A DNA stretch of 64,000 bases, taken from positions 124,001 to 188,000 of the IMG/VR virus record IMGVR_UViG_3300009034_000001; one strand, written 5' to 3'. The DNA comes from a virus. Numbering within the stretch: position 1 is the first letter of the stretch; the number at the start of each line of letters is the position of its first letter. The notes under the pieces were generated by a model. The model was not told the DNA's origin. It was given only the letters and a program-made list of their open reading frames with translations, and searched no databases. Below, in pieces: positions 50,966 through 59,190 of this stretch. Both the position numbers and the translations under genes were made by a program.

Positions 50966-51508
50966 TTACTCTTCAGGAAGGTCCAGTTCCGACATCATCT
51001 TATCGAGCTCGTCTATAACCTTGTCTCCATCTTCAGTCGTTTCAACTGGTGTTTCAACAGGTGTTTCATCAAGCGTTTCAACAGGTGTTTCATCAAGCGT
51101 TTCAACAGGTGCTTCAACCGGTTTAGTAACTTCAACATTGGACTCCTTTGGCTTGTCTACTTCGATCTGACCTAATCCAAGATACGCACGCACTGGCTTG
51201 CCACCTTTGAAAACAACACCCCCCAACTTTTTCCACTCGTTCCGTATGGTAAGAACAGTCTGATTTTCTTCCTTCTTTGTTCTCGCCGGATCATTCTCAA
51301 ACACCTTACCGGTCTCTTTATTAACTTCCTGACAAATCTCCCTCACTTCAAGACAATCGTCACCACCCATTTGGGTCTTCAACTCGGTAAGCTTTGTTCG
51401 AACATAAGCAGCAAAGGAAGGCACTTCCCTTCCTTTTATACCTTTGGGAGAAGAAACTGCTTGTGTTGAAACAAACTTTGAATCACTCTTTACATCACCC
51501 TTTGTCAT
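50966..51508 (-). CDS. Hypothetical protein with acidic 8-residue repeats
   Basis: 180 residues: a charged folded N-terminal part (about 1-115) then low-complexity repeats built on ETLDETPV (copies around 135-160) and an acidic end (DELDKMMSELDLPEE). The repeats correspond to 24-nt DNA repeats near 51048-51120. No membrane segment. Function unknown. Confidence 0.6.
   Translation of the reverse strand: MTKGDVKSDSKFVSTQAVSSPKGIKGREVPSFAAYVRTKLTELKTQMGGDDCLEVREICQEVNKETGKVFENDPARTKKEENQTVLTIRNEWKKLGGVVFKGGKPVRAYLGLGQIEVDKPKESNVEVTKPVEAPVETLDETPVETLDETPVETPVETTEDGDKVIDELDKMMSELDLPEE
51048..51120. repeat. 24-nt in-frame tandem repeats
   Basis: Two near-identical 24-nt units (TTTCATCAAGCGTTTCAACA plus GGTG) flanked by partial 12-nt units (GGTGTTTCAACA). 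They encode the ETLDETPV repeats and probably vary in number by slippage. Confidence 0.75.
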
Positions 51509-51956
51509 CTAAATTCACCTCCTTTTCTGTTGTACTTATATGTTTATCAACTTTTTCTTCGGGTAAATATGCTGAACTTCCAAAATAGCAATCGTCCGGC
51601 GGTATGCCATGAAATCGTTCAAAATATTCTTGAATATTACGAACGTCCCGTTCGCGTAAATATACTCTCCACGGATATGCCCAACTGTATGACAGAAAGT
51701 TCCGGATAATCTGCTTACGATTATAGGTTTCTAACGTAGCTTCTCGTCTATTACTTGGACGCATACGTTTACATTTAGGTCGGTCTACCTCACAAAAGAA
51801 ACATTTGTTTAATCTAAAACGGCCAAACACTTGTACAAAGGCTTCAGAACTAAAATGTAAACAAAGTCCGGATAATTCATTTTCCCGTGTAAACATATTA
51901 AATATTTCAATGTTTGTTTCCTTAACCTTGCGTCTCTTTCTATGTTTAAAGCCCAT
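51495..51956 (-). CDS. Hypothetical protein, 153 residues
   Basis: Basic N-terminus (GFKHRKRRKVKE), KCFFCEVDRPKCKR (possible zinc) and a helical C-terminus. Unrecognised. Confidence 0.55.
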   Translation of the reverse strand: MGFKHRKRRKVKETNIEIFNMFTRENELSGLCLHFSSEAFVQVFGRFRLNKCFFCEVDRPKCKRMRPSNRREATLETYNRKQIIRNFLSYSWAYPWRVYLRERDVRNIQEYFERFHGIPPDDCYFGSSAYLPEEKVDKHISTTEKEVNLDDKG

Positions 51957-52176
51957 TAGTACCTCGTACGCTTGTAGTTGTACAACAGTAGTACCGTGTT
52001 AATAATTTGGCAACCAATTTCCGAATTATGCGACACTCCTGTTCAAGTTCGGCTAATCCTGAGGTAACATTTGGTGGTCTGAGTTGACTTTTCGACTTTT
52101 TTGAGGTGGCCTTTTCCTTTTCTAACTTCTTTAATTTCGATTCAGCTAAAATGTCAACAATTTTCTTAATGTTCAA
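51946..52176 (-). CDS. Small basic protein behind a strong promoter
   Basis: 76 residues, TTG start with GAGGG upstream. Charged N-terminal helix (LAESKLKKLEKEKATSK). It is the first gene after the promoter at 52216-52244 and the 11-bp dyad, so probably starts a transcription unit. Unknown. Confidence 0.5.
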   Translation of the reverse strand: MNIKKIVDILAESKLKKLEKEKATSKKSKSQLRPPNVTSGLAELEQECRIIRKLVAKLLTRYYCCTTTSVRGTNGL

Positions 52177-52186
52177 AGTGCCCTCA

Positions 52187-52210
52187 ATGACATAAAAAAT
52201 TTTATGTCAT
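52187..52210 (-). promoter_or_regulatory. 11-bp perfect dyad at the predicted start of transcription
   Basis: ATGACATAAAA (52187-52197) and TTTTATGTCAT (52200-52210) form a perfect inverted repeat with an AA centre. It begins 6 bases downstream of the promoter's -10 box and ends just before the ribosome site. It could be an operator for a dimeric repressor or an RNA hairpin near the 5' end of the transcript. Confidence 0.6.
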
Positions 52211-52215
52211 GCTTA

Positions 52216-52244
52216 ATAATATTAACTATTTTACGCGACGTCAA
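52216..52244 (-). promoter_or_regulatory. Sigma-70-type promoter
   Basis: On the minus strand TTGACG (52239-52244) stands exactly 17 bp from TATTAT (52216-52221), a near-consensus pair. It lies in a 141-bp gap between genes 51946 and 52318 and points to lower coordinates. One of the best promoter matches in the window. Confidence 0.65.
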
Positions 52245-52317
52245 GGGGTATACGTAAATATTTTTGATCCCACAAACAGGATAACCGTATACATCACGTA
52301 CCTTCTACATAACAAAC

Positions 52318-52722
52318 TTATTTGATTCCCAAGTACCTTAATACGTCATCAAATGTATCAACTCTAATTACTAACGGATGCCAATAGAAGATGTTGAAAG
52401 AGTGATCTCCAACCACAAAAATACGCTCGGGCCCCCGATCACTTACCAAACGAACGCCAAGTGCTGTTCCAAGTTCGGTAAACCTCCCACCCGTGCTCTC
52501 TTGTTCATCGGAAAGAAGGACGTATACATCACTAAGTATTACAGCATTAAGTTCATCATTAGCCCACTGCCTAGACAACTCTATGTTATCGCCAGCTTGA
52601 CCCCCCAAAAATTCATGATCTGTCCAATCATAAGTAACGTCATGACCAAGTTCCTTAAGTTGGTTGATAATCTTTTTCACTTCATGTCTGAAGTGAAATC
52701 TAGCGGCTATATAAAACTTCAA
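52318..52722 (-). CDS. Nucleoside 2-deoxyribosyltransferase-like protein
   Basis: 134 residues. MKFYIAARF ... ELGHDVTYDWTDH ... AVILSDVYVLLSDEQESTGGRFTELGTALG is the layout of the NDT/DRTGG fold: the SD and STGGRFTE segments supply binding and the Glu nucleophile. It would cut or exchange the glycosidic bond of nucleosides or NAD-like compounds. Role in nucleotide salvage or base modification is inferred. Confidence 0.68.
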   Translation of the reverse strand: MKFYIAARFHFRHEVKKIINQLKELGHDVTYDWTDHEFLGGQAGDNIELSRQWANDELNAVILSDVYVLLSDEQESTGGRFTELGTALGVRLVSDRGPERIFVVGDHSFNIFYWHPLVIRVDTFDDVLRYLGIK

Positions 52723-52738
52723 TATATCACCTCCATAA

Positions 52739-54022
52739 CTACCTATTGCAACAGCCGTATTCTCCTAACTCAAAGAAGTACTTTGCGTATGTAAAAATTG
52801 CGGAATTCCTGGCTATCCTTGTTTGTTTATGAGGTTGACTTAATACAAACTCATAAACTGACCGAATTCCACGAATTAACTGTAAAGGCATCAAATTATG
52901 AAATCTAAATGTTTGACACATACCATTAAATCTATCCCAATCAACGTCCAGTAATCGACCTTGTGTCTTTAGTCTGTTAAACAAGGCCGAACCCGGAATC
53001 GGTGTTAGGATCCAACAGTAAACGTTGTAGACTTCATTGTCAGCCAGAAATTTGATTGTATCCTTAAACGTCACGGGTGTATCTTGGTCAAACCCAAATA
53101 TTAAACTTAATGCAGGCTCAACCCGATTACGTTTCATTAACGTTATCAAATCTGCATATTTGGAAGGTGTATTTTGTCTCTTTCCAGAGTCCGCTAAAGC
53201 AGCTTCGGACAACGTTTCAAATCCAATAAGTAAGTTTACACATCCACTTTCACCCGCCAACCTAACTAAATCAGGATAATCCAAAATATGAGTTGCGGCC
53301 TGACTAAACCACTTAATCCCTAACTTCTTTACCTCTGTAAATAATTCGCGAGCATAATCCGGAGTGCCGAATATGTTATCATCCACAAAAGCGTAGAACT
53401 TAGCGGGGTTACGACTTATTTCCTCAATAACATTCCTAACTGGCCGAACTCTGCGAGTGCATCCAAAGAATTTTGTAACTGCACAAAAATCACAATTAAA
53501 CGGGCAACCACGCGCAGTTTCAATGGGATAACATATCTTCAATAACCGTTGTACTCGGTTGTCAAAGGAACTGAAATCTGATGGCGGAGTAATAGACAAA
53601 TCACAAAACCTACTATGTCTGTACTTTTGGTTTAAATTAAAACTACTAAAGTCGTTTATTATTCGAGGTAATAGTATTTCAGCTTCGCCACATGCAACTG
53701 AGTCGACAAACTTTGAGGCTTCATCAGAAAACATACTTGCATGCGGCCCACCATAGATAACAGTAGCCCCTTTTTCTTTAAAATAGCTTGAAAGTTCATA
53801 TACTCGAGTACTTTGGCAGGTCAAAGAAGTAAATATTACCAAGCGGTATTTTTTGTTAAAGTTGATATCTGAAAAACTTTCATCAACCGTGTCTACATTC
53901 CAGTCGTTAGGTAAAAGTGCTTTCAATAAGCCAAGTGTCGTTGACAAAAGATAACTCCTTCTGGGTTTGATTATACGTTTACGATTGTCATATATGCCAG
54001 GTCGAACGCACAAAACCTTCAA
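52739..54022 (-). CDS. B12-binding-domain radical SAM protein
   Basis: 427 residues. The N-terminal ~160 residues form a cobalamin-binding-like Rossmann domain (VIFTSLT, VIYGGPHASMFSDEA). The radical SAM cluster is ARGCPFNCDFC near 178-188, then a barrel with SLIFGFD. This arrangement is that of BchE/HpnJ-type methylases or ring-forming enzymes. The base-on DxHxxG motif is not seen, as in many of this class. Substrate unknown. Confidence 0.8.
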   Translation of the reverse strand: MKVLCVRPGIYDNRKRIIKPRRSYLLSTTLGLLKALLPNDWNVDTVDESFSDINFNKKYRLVIFTSLTCQSTRVYELSSYFKEKGATVIYGGPHASMFSDEASKFVDSVACGEAEILLPRIINDFSSFNLNQKYRHSRFCDLSITPPSDFSSFDNRVQRLLKICYPIETARGCPFNCDFCAVTKFFGCTRRVRPVRNVIEEISRNPAKFYAFVDDNIFGTPDYARELFTEVKKLGIKWFSQAATHILDYPDLVRLAGESGCVNLLIGFETLSEAALADSGKRQNTPSKYADLITLMKRNRVEPALSLIFGFDQDTPVTFKDTIKFLADNEVYNVYCWILTPIPGSALFNRLKTQGRLLDVDWDRFNGMCQTFRFHNLMPLQLIRGIRSVYEFVLSQPHKQTRIARNSAIFTYAKYFFELGEYGCCNR

Positions 54023-54047
54023 TACAATACCTCCAAGGTTGTAATTT

Positions 54048-54233
54048 TTACTCTTCTTCTGTTACGACGGTAACAGTTATATTATTGCCCAATTCCGTAT
54101 CTTTCGGAACTGCAAGACGAGTGTGTTTACACAAATTGTTTTTCTTATCGCCATTAATACTTACAGCGACAAAATTCTTTCTCTTCTTGGTTGTTTTTGA
54201 ATATTTCATTTTTATTACCGTTTGAGCTCCCAT
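54048..54233 (-). CDS. Small basic protein
   Basis: 61 residues; KYSKTTKKRKNF then strands. GGAGGG before the ATG at 54233. Unknown. Confidence 0.5.
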   Translation of the reverse strand: MGAQTVIKMKYSKTTKKRKNFVAVSINGDKKNNLCKHTRLAVPKDTELGNNITVTVVTEEE

Positions 54234-54259
54234 GATCAAACCCTCCTTATTTGAAAAAA

Positions 54260-55102
54260 CTAATCTTCCTCTTCAGGTATCCATAACTTCCGCGTAAATG
54301 TAATATTCTGATTACATTTACTAATCCGGTTATTTACCAAACGGTCCATGTTGTTAATTGCCTGAGCAATTTTACTTTTAATCACCTCTACATCTTTAAG
54401 TTCCTTTGGTGAAATTTCTACCTCAAACTTTCGAGACCTTGGCAACTCACCTACCAAGGTAATTCCTAAAATAGCATCACTGTATCTAGGCCGAGGGTAA
54501 GTTACCTCAATAGTATAACTCTTCCAATAGTCAAAAAGTTCGGGCAACTTTTTGTCAGATTCAAATTTATAAATGACTTGTGGACACCATATTCGTGCGC
54601 CCGGCATAATGCCATCAACAGCTTCCTCCAAATACTTCAACACAACCTGTAACTTGCTTTCACAAAACGCAGTCCTGTTCTTACTTACCTTTTCCCTTAG
54701 AGCCTCTGCGGCCTCTTGAAGTTCATATTCCTTGATGGAATTAGCCTTTGAGGCTGACAAAAGTGAGGAGAACGACTGTGTTGAAAACTCGGAAAACTCA
54801 TAACAAAGAAATCGCCTTTCTATTTCCCTCCGTGCGTCATATCCCACATCAGTATACTTTGGACCAAGCGCTTCGGAAATAACTCGTTGAATACAATCTT
54901 GCCAGATTAGAAATTTGCCATTGTTTAAACGTTCAACCAACAATCTAACCCAGCACGTCTTCGACTTAGATTGTGTATAGTAAGACAATCTACCATCAAC
55001 GCGAAGATATTCATCAACTGAACGATCGTGTCGTATCTGTAACCAGACTTCTAAATTTGGATAACCTTGAAGAACTTCTGACAGCCCTTGAATCAAGTCC
55101 AT
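54260..55102 (-). CDS. Hypothetical protein, about 280 residues
   Basis: Helical N-terminal half, then a C-terminal domain (PRPRYSDAILGITLVGELPR). No motif recognised. ATG with AGGAGG. Confidence 0.55.
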   Translation of the reverse strand: MDLIQGLSEVLQGYPNLEVWLQIRHDRSVDEYLRVDGRLSYYTQSKSKTCWVRLLVERLNNGKFLIWQDCIQRVISEALGPKYTDVGYDARREIERRFLCYEFSEFSTQSFSSLLSASKANSIKEYELQEAAEALREKVSKNRTAFCESKLQVVLKYLEEAVDGIMPGARIWCPQVIYKFESDKKLPELFDYWKSYTIEVTYPRPRYSDAILGITLVGELPRSRKFEVEISPKELKDVEVIKSKIAQAINNMDRLVNNRISKCNQNITFTRKLWIPEEED

Positions 55103-55113
55103 CACATTCCTCC

Positions 55114-55620
55114 TTATACTTTATAAGTAGTTTGATTGAAAACATCTTTTATTTTTTTGAAATCACCTGGCCGGTCATCTAAATAGAAACTATTGTAAAC
55201 CGTAAGTTCAATTTGTTTACCCAACTTGATTGGTTCACATTTGCCAAAAATTCTAATCATCCTCCGAATTCGATTTACAAGCGGCTTATGTTTCTGCGAC
55301 CATGCAACTTCGACCATATCTCTAGTTTGCCAAGGTGCAACTTCCAACTTGCCATATCCCAACGCACGATTCAACACTAAAGCAAAGGTTGTAACTCCAA
55401 ACTTAAAGGAGTCTGGCAACCCTTTCCTCTTCCTCGTGCCGTCAATAATTTCAATCTTTCCGCCTTTTAACAGATGAATTACTGAACGATAAGACAACGA
55501 GTCTATCCTGAAGTAACCTTTCTTCTTCGAGTGTCCAAATTGTGATTGAAACATAGACACATCATCATAAGGCTCGAAGTATAAACCGTTTGTGCCGTTT
55601 GCAACGAGTAACGTGTCCAC
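55114..55620 (-). CDS. Hypothetical protein, about 168 residues
   Basis: GTG start at 55620, preceded by AAGGAGG; an earlier reading would overlap the next gene. Begins MDTLLVANGTNGLYFEPYDD. Basic core; unrecognised. Confidence 0.55.
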   Translation of the reverse strand: MDTLLVANGTNGLYFEPYDDVSMFQSQFGHSKKKGYFRIDSLSYRSVIHLLKGGKIEIIDGTRKRKGLPDSFKFGVTTFALVLNRALGYGKLEVAPWQTRDMVEVAWSQKHKPLVNRIRRMIRIFGKCEPIKLGKQIELTVYNSFYLDDRPGDFKKIKDVFNQTTYKV

Positions 55621-55639
55621 AATGTTAACCTCCTTATAC

Positions 55640-55846
55640 TTACAAAGAAGTGTCGCCCCAATCAAAACAAGTAAAGGATGGAATATAACAGTTTCTACCA
55701 TAAATCAAAAAATCTTTTGCTTCCTTGAGATTATCAAAGATCATCGCAAATACATAATTCTTTGGACCAACGTTTGGATTCGTATTTCGATATACAATCC
55801 AAAAATCGCCTTCTTGGACCAATGTTGCGTATTTTATTTCGCGCAT
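55640..55846 (-). CDS. Small hypothetical protein
   Basis: 68 residues from the ATG at 55846 (GAGGTG upstream). Strand/helix pattern (YVFAMIFDNLKEAKDFLIYG) resembles small SHOCT-free phage proteins with a DnaQ-like insertion; not assigned. Confidence 0.5.
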   Translation of the reverse strand: MREIKYATLVQEGDFWIVYRNTNPNVGPKNYVFAMIFDNLKEAKDFLIYGRNCYIPSFTCFDWGDTSL

Positions 55847-55854
55847 GACAACTA

Positions 55855-56250
55855 TCACCTCATGTCATATTCCTTTGCTAAATACGACTCCATATTTTCA
55901 ACAGCGCGGCACACATCTTCCGCGGTATGAGTCCATGCCGGATTAACAGCCCGATCATCCAGATAGATATGGCACATAATTTTTGAACTAGAAGTATCCT
56001 CCTGAGGTTGATATGGATTACAGTTGAAATGATCAATTGGAATTTTATTCGCTTTAATCCAAAGCTTTAATTTTGGAGTAATTATCCGAGTTGTGTCTAA
56101 CACAATAATCCACCCTTTGGATTTCAACATCTTCAAGGCTTTAACTACCTTTTCTATTGGTTTCCCAATCTTACCAGCACTTCGGTAACCTCGTTTGTAC
56201 TCTGCCAGAGTACCATCCAAATCAACTCAACAATACTTCACGTTATACAT
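55855..56250 (-). pseudogene. HAD-family phosphatase with in-frame TGA at codon 8
   Basis: Read from the ATG at 56250 (GGAGG upstream), the protein is MYNVKYC-TGA-VDLDGTLAEY..., so the first aspartate of the HAD nucleophile loop DxDGT lies after a stop at 56227-56229. Downstream the frame is intact: LDTTR (motif II), SSKI (motif III Lys) and YLDDRAVN (motif IV), about 124 residues. Starting at an internal TTG (56220) would lose the nucleophile. TGA is a normal stop in this genome, so this is pseudogenisation, a base error, or readthrough. Confidence 0.6.
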
Positions 56251-56266
56251 TTTTGACCCTCCAAGG

Positions 56267-56479
56267 TTATTTCCGTTTCCACGGAAAGCCAGCATGGATA
56301 AAAGCTATCTCATAATCTACATGACCAGAAACAAATTTACCTACAAAAAACCTTTCGGATTGATTTAAGTTTTTAACTGCCTTTTTGTATTCGTTTCTAA
56401 GAAGTTTATCTATCGGTTTTTCTAACTTCTGTGCTATATCTAATAGTTCTGCATAGGTCTTTGTTGTTTTACTCTTCAT
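56267..56479 (-). CDS. Small helical protein
   Basis: 70 residues, basic, ending AFIHAGFPWKRK. Unknown. Confidence 0.5.
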   Translation of the reverse strand: MKSKTTKTYAELLDIAQKLEKPIDKLLRNEYKKAVKNLNQSERFFVGKFVSGHVDYEIAFIHAGFPWKRK

Positions 56480-56482
56480 TTC

Positions 56483-56854
56483 TCAAACCTCCAAAGCGAG
56501 TGAAATTGTTATTATAAGCGGTTCCGGATCCGCATGAGTATAGCCCTTCTTCGGGCGTTTTACTAAATAGTCACGACGGAAGTACGTTAATCTTATTAAA
56601 CCTCCCTTAATTTCAACTTCATCAGGGATATCCAAATCGAAAGAAACAAGGCGACTCCTATCAGCATACTTCGCACGATATGTCAATTCCCTATACGATT
56701 CAGTACAGTCAAATCTAACCTTTGACCCAAGTGCCCGGATCTCTTGTAGTCGAAGTCTACGTTTTTGTCCCTTGGTTGAAAAGATTACTTCCTTCCCAAC
56801 AAAGGTCTGCAACTTTTGAAATACAGCATCATCAAACTCCGTTGCCCAAGCCAT
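56483..56854 (-). CDS. Hypothetical protein
   Basis: 123 residues from the ATG at 56854 (AAGGAG upstream). Strand-rich, basic C-terminus. First gene after the promoter-like region 56891-56951. Unknown. Confidence 0.55.
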   Translation of the reverse strand: MAWATEFDDAVFQKLQTFVGKEVIFSTKGQKRRLRLQEIRALGSKVRFDCTESYRELTYRAKYADRSRLVSFDLDIPDEVEIKGGLIRLTYFRRDYLVKRPKKGYTHADPEPLIITISLALEV

Positions 56855-56890
56855 TATTCGACTCCTTATGTTCAAATTTTGTTGTTAAAT

Positions 56891-56907
56891 CGGTTGAATT
56901 TCAACCG
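56891..56907 (-). promoter_or_regulatory. 8-bp dyad downstream of a promoter
   Basis: CGGTTGAA (56891-56898) and TTCAACCG (56900-56907) are perfect inverted repeats around one base. It lies about 10-25 bases after the predicted transcription start. A repressor operator is likely. Confidence 0.5.
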
Positions 56908-56922
56908 CTACGGGAGTTAAAT

Positions 56923-56951
56923 GTTAATCAAAACAAAGTTTCATCTGTCAA
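56923..56951 (-). promoter_or_regulatory. Promoter candidate with consensus -35
   Basis: On the minus strand TTGACA (56946-56951) is 17 bp from ATTAAC (56923-56928), a weak -10. It faces the gene at 56483-56854. An additional TGTCA-AAG-TGACA inverted repeat overlaps the -35. Confidence 0.5.
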
Positions 56952-56961
56952 AGTGACAATC

Positions 56962-56986
56962 CCGGAATTTCCGGAATTTCCGGAAA
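56962..56986. repeat. Triple 9-bp repeat CCGGAATTT
   Basis: Three phased units of CCGGAATTT (the last is CCGGAAATT) begin at 56962 and form several overlapping palindromes. They sit directly upstream of the promoter and after the stop of the gene at 56987, a position for an activator or repressor. Confidence 0.6.
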
Positions 56987-57409
56987 TTAATAAACATCTA
57001 CAATTTCGGGCTTTCCATTAAATTCAGTCCATTCTTTACAAGCTTGGTACACAGCCCTTGCAAATCCGGTCCAGTATGAAAACCTAGAATGTAAAAATGT
57101 TTCTTCTCCGGGTTTGAAATCTGATGCAACTTTGTGAATAAGGCTTAAAACTAACTGTTCAAACCCAACTTCAACCGCTGGAACTCCGTCGTAAAGTTTA
57201 GCTACGTTTAACAGGATAATTCGATGAAACCTTTCAACCTCTACCATTTCATCCGGTTCAACACGACAAAATTCGGGATGTAGCCTCAAATCCAAAAGGA
57301 AACGCTGAATTAACATATTGTGAAACTTTATGAAGTGGATTTTACCCTTGTGGGCCAAAGTCATCTTCACACCGGCTTTGGCACTGTTGACATCCTTTTC
57401 CTGTTTCAT
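56987..57409 (-). CDS. Hypothetical protein, up to 140 residues
   Basis: The frame runs to 57409 but overlaps the next gene by 68 bases; a start near 57316 (ATG at residue 32) is possible. Helical with two conserved-looking aromatic patches (FSYWTGFARAVYQ). Unknown. Confidence 0.45.
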   Translation of the reverse strand: MKQEKDVNSAKAGVKMTLAHKGKIHFIKFHNMLIQRFLLDLRLHPEFCRVEPDEMVEVERFHRIILLNVAKLYDGVPAVEVGFEQLVLSLIHKVASDFKPGEETFLHSRFSYWTGFARAVYQACKEWTEFNGKPEIVDVY

Positions 57410-57671
57410 CGCGTTCTATACCCCCATATTTCATGTCGAGCAACTGTTTTTCAGACAAAGCCTCTTTCAATGATTGTTTATCCAGTTTCAAATTGAGATA
57501 CAACTTTCCACCTTTCAAACTAGCACCCGACACATGTCCAATCTTATTAGAAAATTGCATCTCCAATGTCACCTCGGGACCATTTTTATTTAGTTTAGTC
57601 ACAAGTTGATCCGCCGCCCTCTTAGAAAATCGCATCTTACTTAAATCCAAAATTACTGTGTAAACAGTCAT
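57342..57671 (-). CDS. Hypothetical protein
   Basis: 109 residues; strand-helix-strand pattern and a CQQCQSRC near the C-terminus. Unknown. Confidence 0.5.
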   Translation of the reverse strand: MTVYTVILDLSKMRFSKRAADQLVTKLNKNGPEVTLEMQFSNKIGHVSGASLKGGKLYLNLKLDKQSLKEALSEKQLLDMKYGGIERDETGKGCQQCQSRCEDDFGPQG

Positions 57672-57677
57672 TAATTT

Positions 57678-57977
57678 TTACCTCCTTACTAAAGCCATTC
57701 CAACGTCTGGATGATATTCCCACAAATGTTTAACATGGTGTTGTAAGACTGAACGTTTAACATGGTAAATGTGTTTAGAACTCGGTTGAAACTTCAAAGG
57801 TGTTCCGCCAGATGGAGTACTTAAATTTACAGCCAGTACAACAAAAGTGTCATAGTTGCCAAGAATGTCGTAACTAAAATCGTCGGGTAAAGCAGTTTCT
57901 GTTGGCCACTTGCCCCACCGCAAGTAAACACCGGGCACTTCATCTCTAAATGCAATTGTCCGACCCTGTGAAAACAT
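57678..57977 (-). CDS. Hypothetical protein
   Basis: 99 residues; start ATG 57977 with GGAGGTG. Strand-rich. Unknown. Confidence 0.5.
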   Translation of the reverse strand: MFSQGRTIAFRDEVPGVYLRWGKWPTETALPDDFSYDILGNYDTFVVLAVNLSTPSGGTPLKFQPSSKHIYHVKRSVLQHHVKHLWEYHPDVGMALVRR

Positions 57978-57990
57978 AAACGTCACCTCC

Positions 57991-58434
57991 TTATATCAAA
58001 TGTTCTGGAGTTAATTTACCTTCAATCAACATCCAAGAGAGGAACTGTTGAACTCGAAGTTTGTCAAAACCATACCTTTTTGTAAGTGTGAAATCAATTC
58101 TGTCAATATGGACTTTCTTAAATCCACTCTGTTCATCAAATATTTCCTCAAAAGACATTCCCTCGCCCTTCAACTTTACGTCAAATTTGTCAAGAAACTT
58201 CATAGCTAAGTCAATAATTGCACCCTTGATTATCTCCTCCGACTTCCTTCCGAGTTCCGAATACAATGTCATAATCCTATCAACTAACTCTGAATGATCG
58301 AATTCATGCAAGTATTCCACAACTATTCTGTCAGGATCAAAATTAGGTTTCCAACCGCGATCAAGGGCTTTGTCTATTACTACATCTCCAAGTGCACGTA
58401 ACCTTTTAATTAAAAACGTCTTCCTCATTTTCAT
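57991..58434 (-). CDS. Hypothetical protein, 147 residues
   Basis: Helical, charged, GAGGAG before the ATG. Two acidic patches; no motif. Unknown. Confidence 0.55.
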   Translation of the reverse strand: MKMRKTFLIKRLRALGDVVIDKALDRGWKPNFDPDRIVVEYLHEFDHSELVDRIMTLYSELGRKSEEIIKGAIIDLAMKFLDKFDVKLKGEGMSFEEIFDEQSGFKKVHIDRIDFTLTKRYGFDKLRVQQFLSWMLIEGKLTPEHLI

Positions 58435-58477
58435 GTCGCTCTCCTCGACTCAATCTGATAATTGGAATCCAAAAAAT

Positions 58478-58888
58478 CTAGTCTGGAAGAACTTTCATCT
58501 CCGTAAAGACAGAACAACGAGCAAATTCTGTGCCACCGTTAACTACAGTTGCAATGTCTTGTATACCTGTTGCAACAATATCTCTCACTTCAACCCTTCT
58601 TACAGCTAATTTTGTGAGGTCATCTGTCCAAATCTCAGCATGTAACTTTTTGTGGAAGCCATGGAAGCCGTACGGGTACGTTTCGGAAGTACCATCAGTG
58701 TGGATAACTCCTCGTTTTCGAGATTCTCGACACCTGTAGTCCATTTCCGATACCCACTTCCCAACCGGAACAATCTTGTTAGTATTTCCTTGACAATCAA
58801 GAAATAAATTACCTCGAGTGGTTAACCTAAAGACCTTCCAACAATACTTCCTTCTGGCCTTTCTTATTACTAGTTTATGTAAACACAT
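58478..58888 (-). CDS. MCL-start family protein
   Basis: 136 residues. It shares with genes 60792 and 63547 the start MCL, YxWKVF, a GFHGFH segment and the ending VRRVEVRDIVATG. These look like one paralogous family with about 30-45% apparent identity. Function unknown. Confidence 0.6.
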   Translation of the reverse strand: MCLHKLVIRKARRKYCWKVFRLTTRGNLFLDCQGNTNKIVPVGKWVSEMDYRCRESRKRGVIHTDGTSETYPYGFHGFHKKLHAEIWTDDLTKLAVRRVEVRDIVATGIQDIATVVNGGTEFARCSVFTEMKVLPD

Positions 58889-58925
58889 AACTACCTCCTA
58901 CTAGTCAAACTTACAACTAAGGTTA

Positions 58926-59177
58926 TTAAAAATTCATTGCACGATATTCATTTAATTGTGCGCCCATACCCAACGCAAAATTATAAACTTCAACTACGCG
59001 TTGCATATTCTTGCAATGAAACTCTTCAAAAGTTTTATGCACATCTTGGTCAGAACTTACATAAACAGGGTAGTCTTCCATACTAAACTCGTCGCATACG
59101 ACAATCATATGTGTAGCGCCAGACTTCTTCCCGGCTTTAAACCAGGTGATAATGTCTTCTCTCGTAGCTATATCCAT
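58926..59177 (-). CDS. Hypothetical protein
   Basis: About 83 residues from ATG 59177 (GGGGG upstream). The sequence (GKKSGATHMIVVCDEFSMEDYPVYV) has an alpha/beta fold seen in many small phage proteins. Unknown. Confidence 0.55.
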   Translation of the reverse strand: MDIATREDIITWFKAGKKSGATHMIVVCDEFSMEDYPVYVSSDQDVHKTFEEFHCKNMQRVVEVYNFALGMGAQLNEYRAMNF

Positions 59178-59190
59178 ACTATACCCCCAT

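Noticed and set aside
56227-56229. Selenocysteine codon
   Set aside because: No SECIS-like hairpin is seen directly after TGA and neither selC nor selB is in the window.
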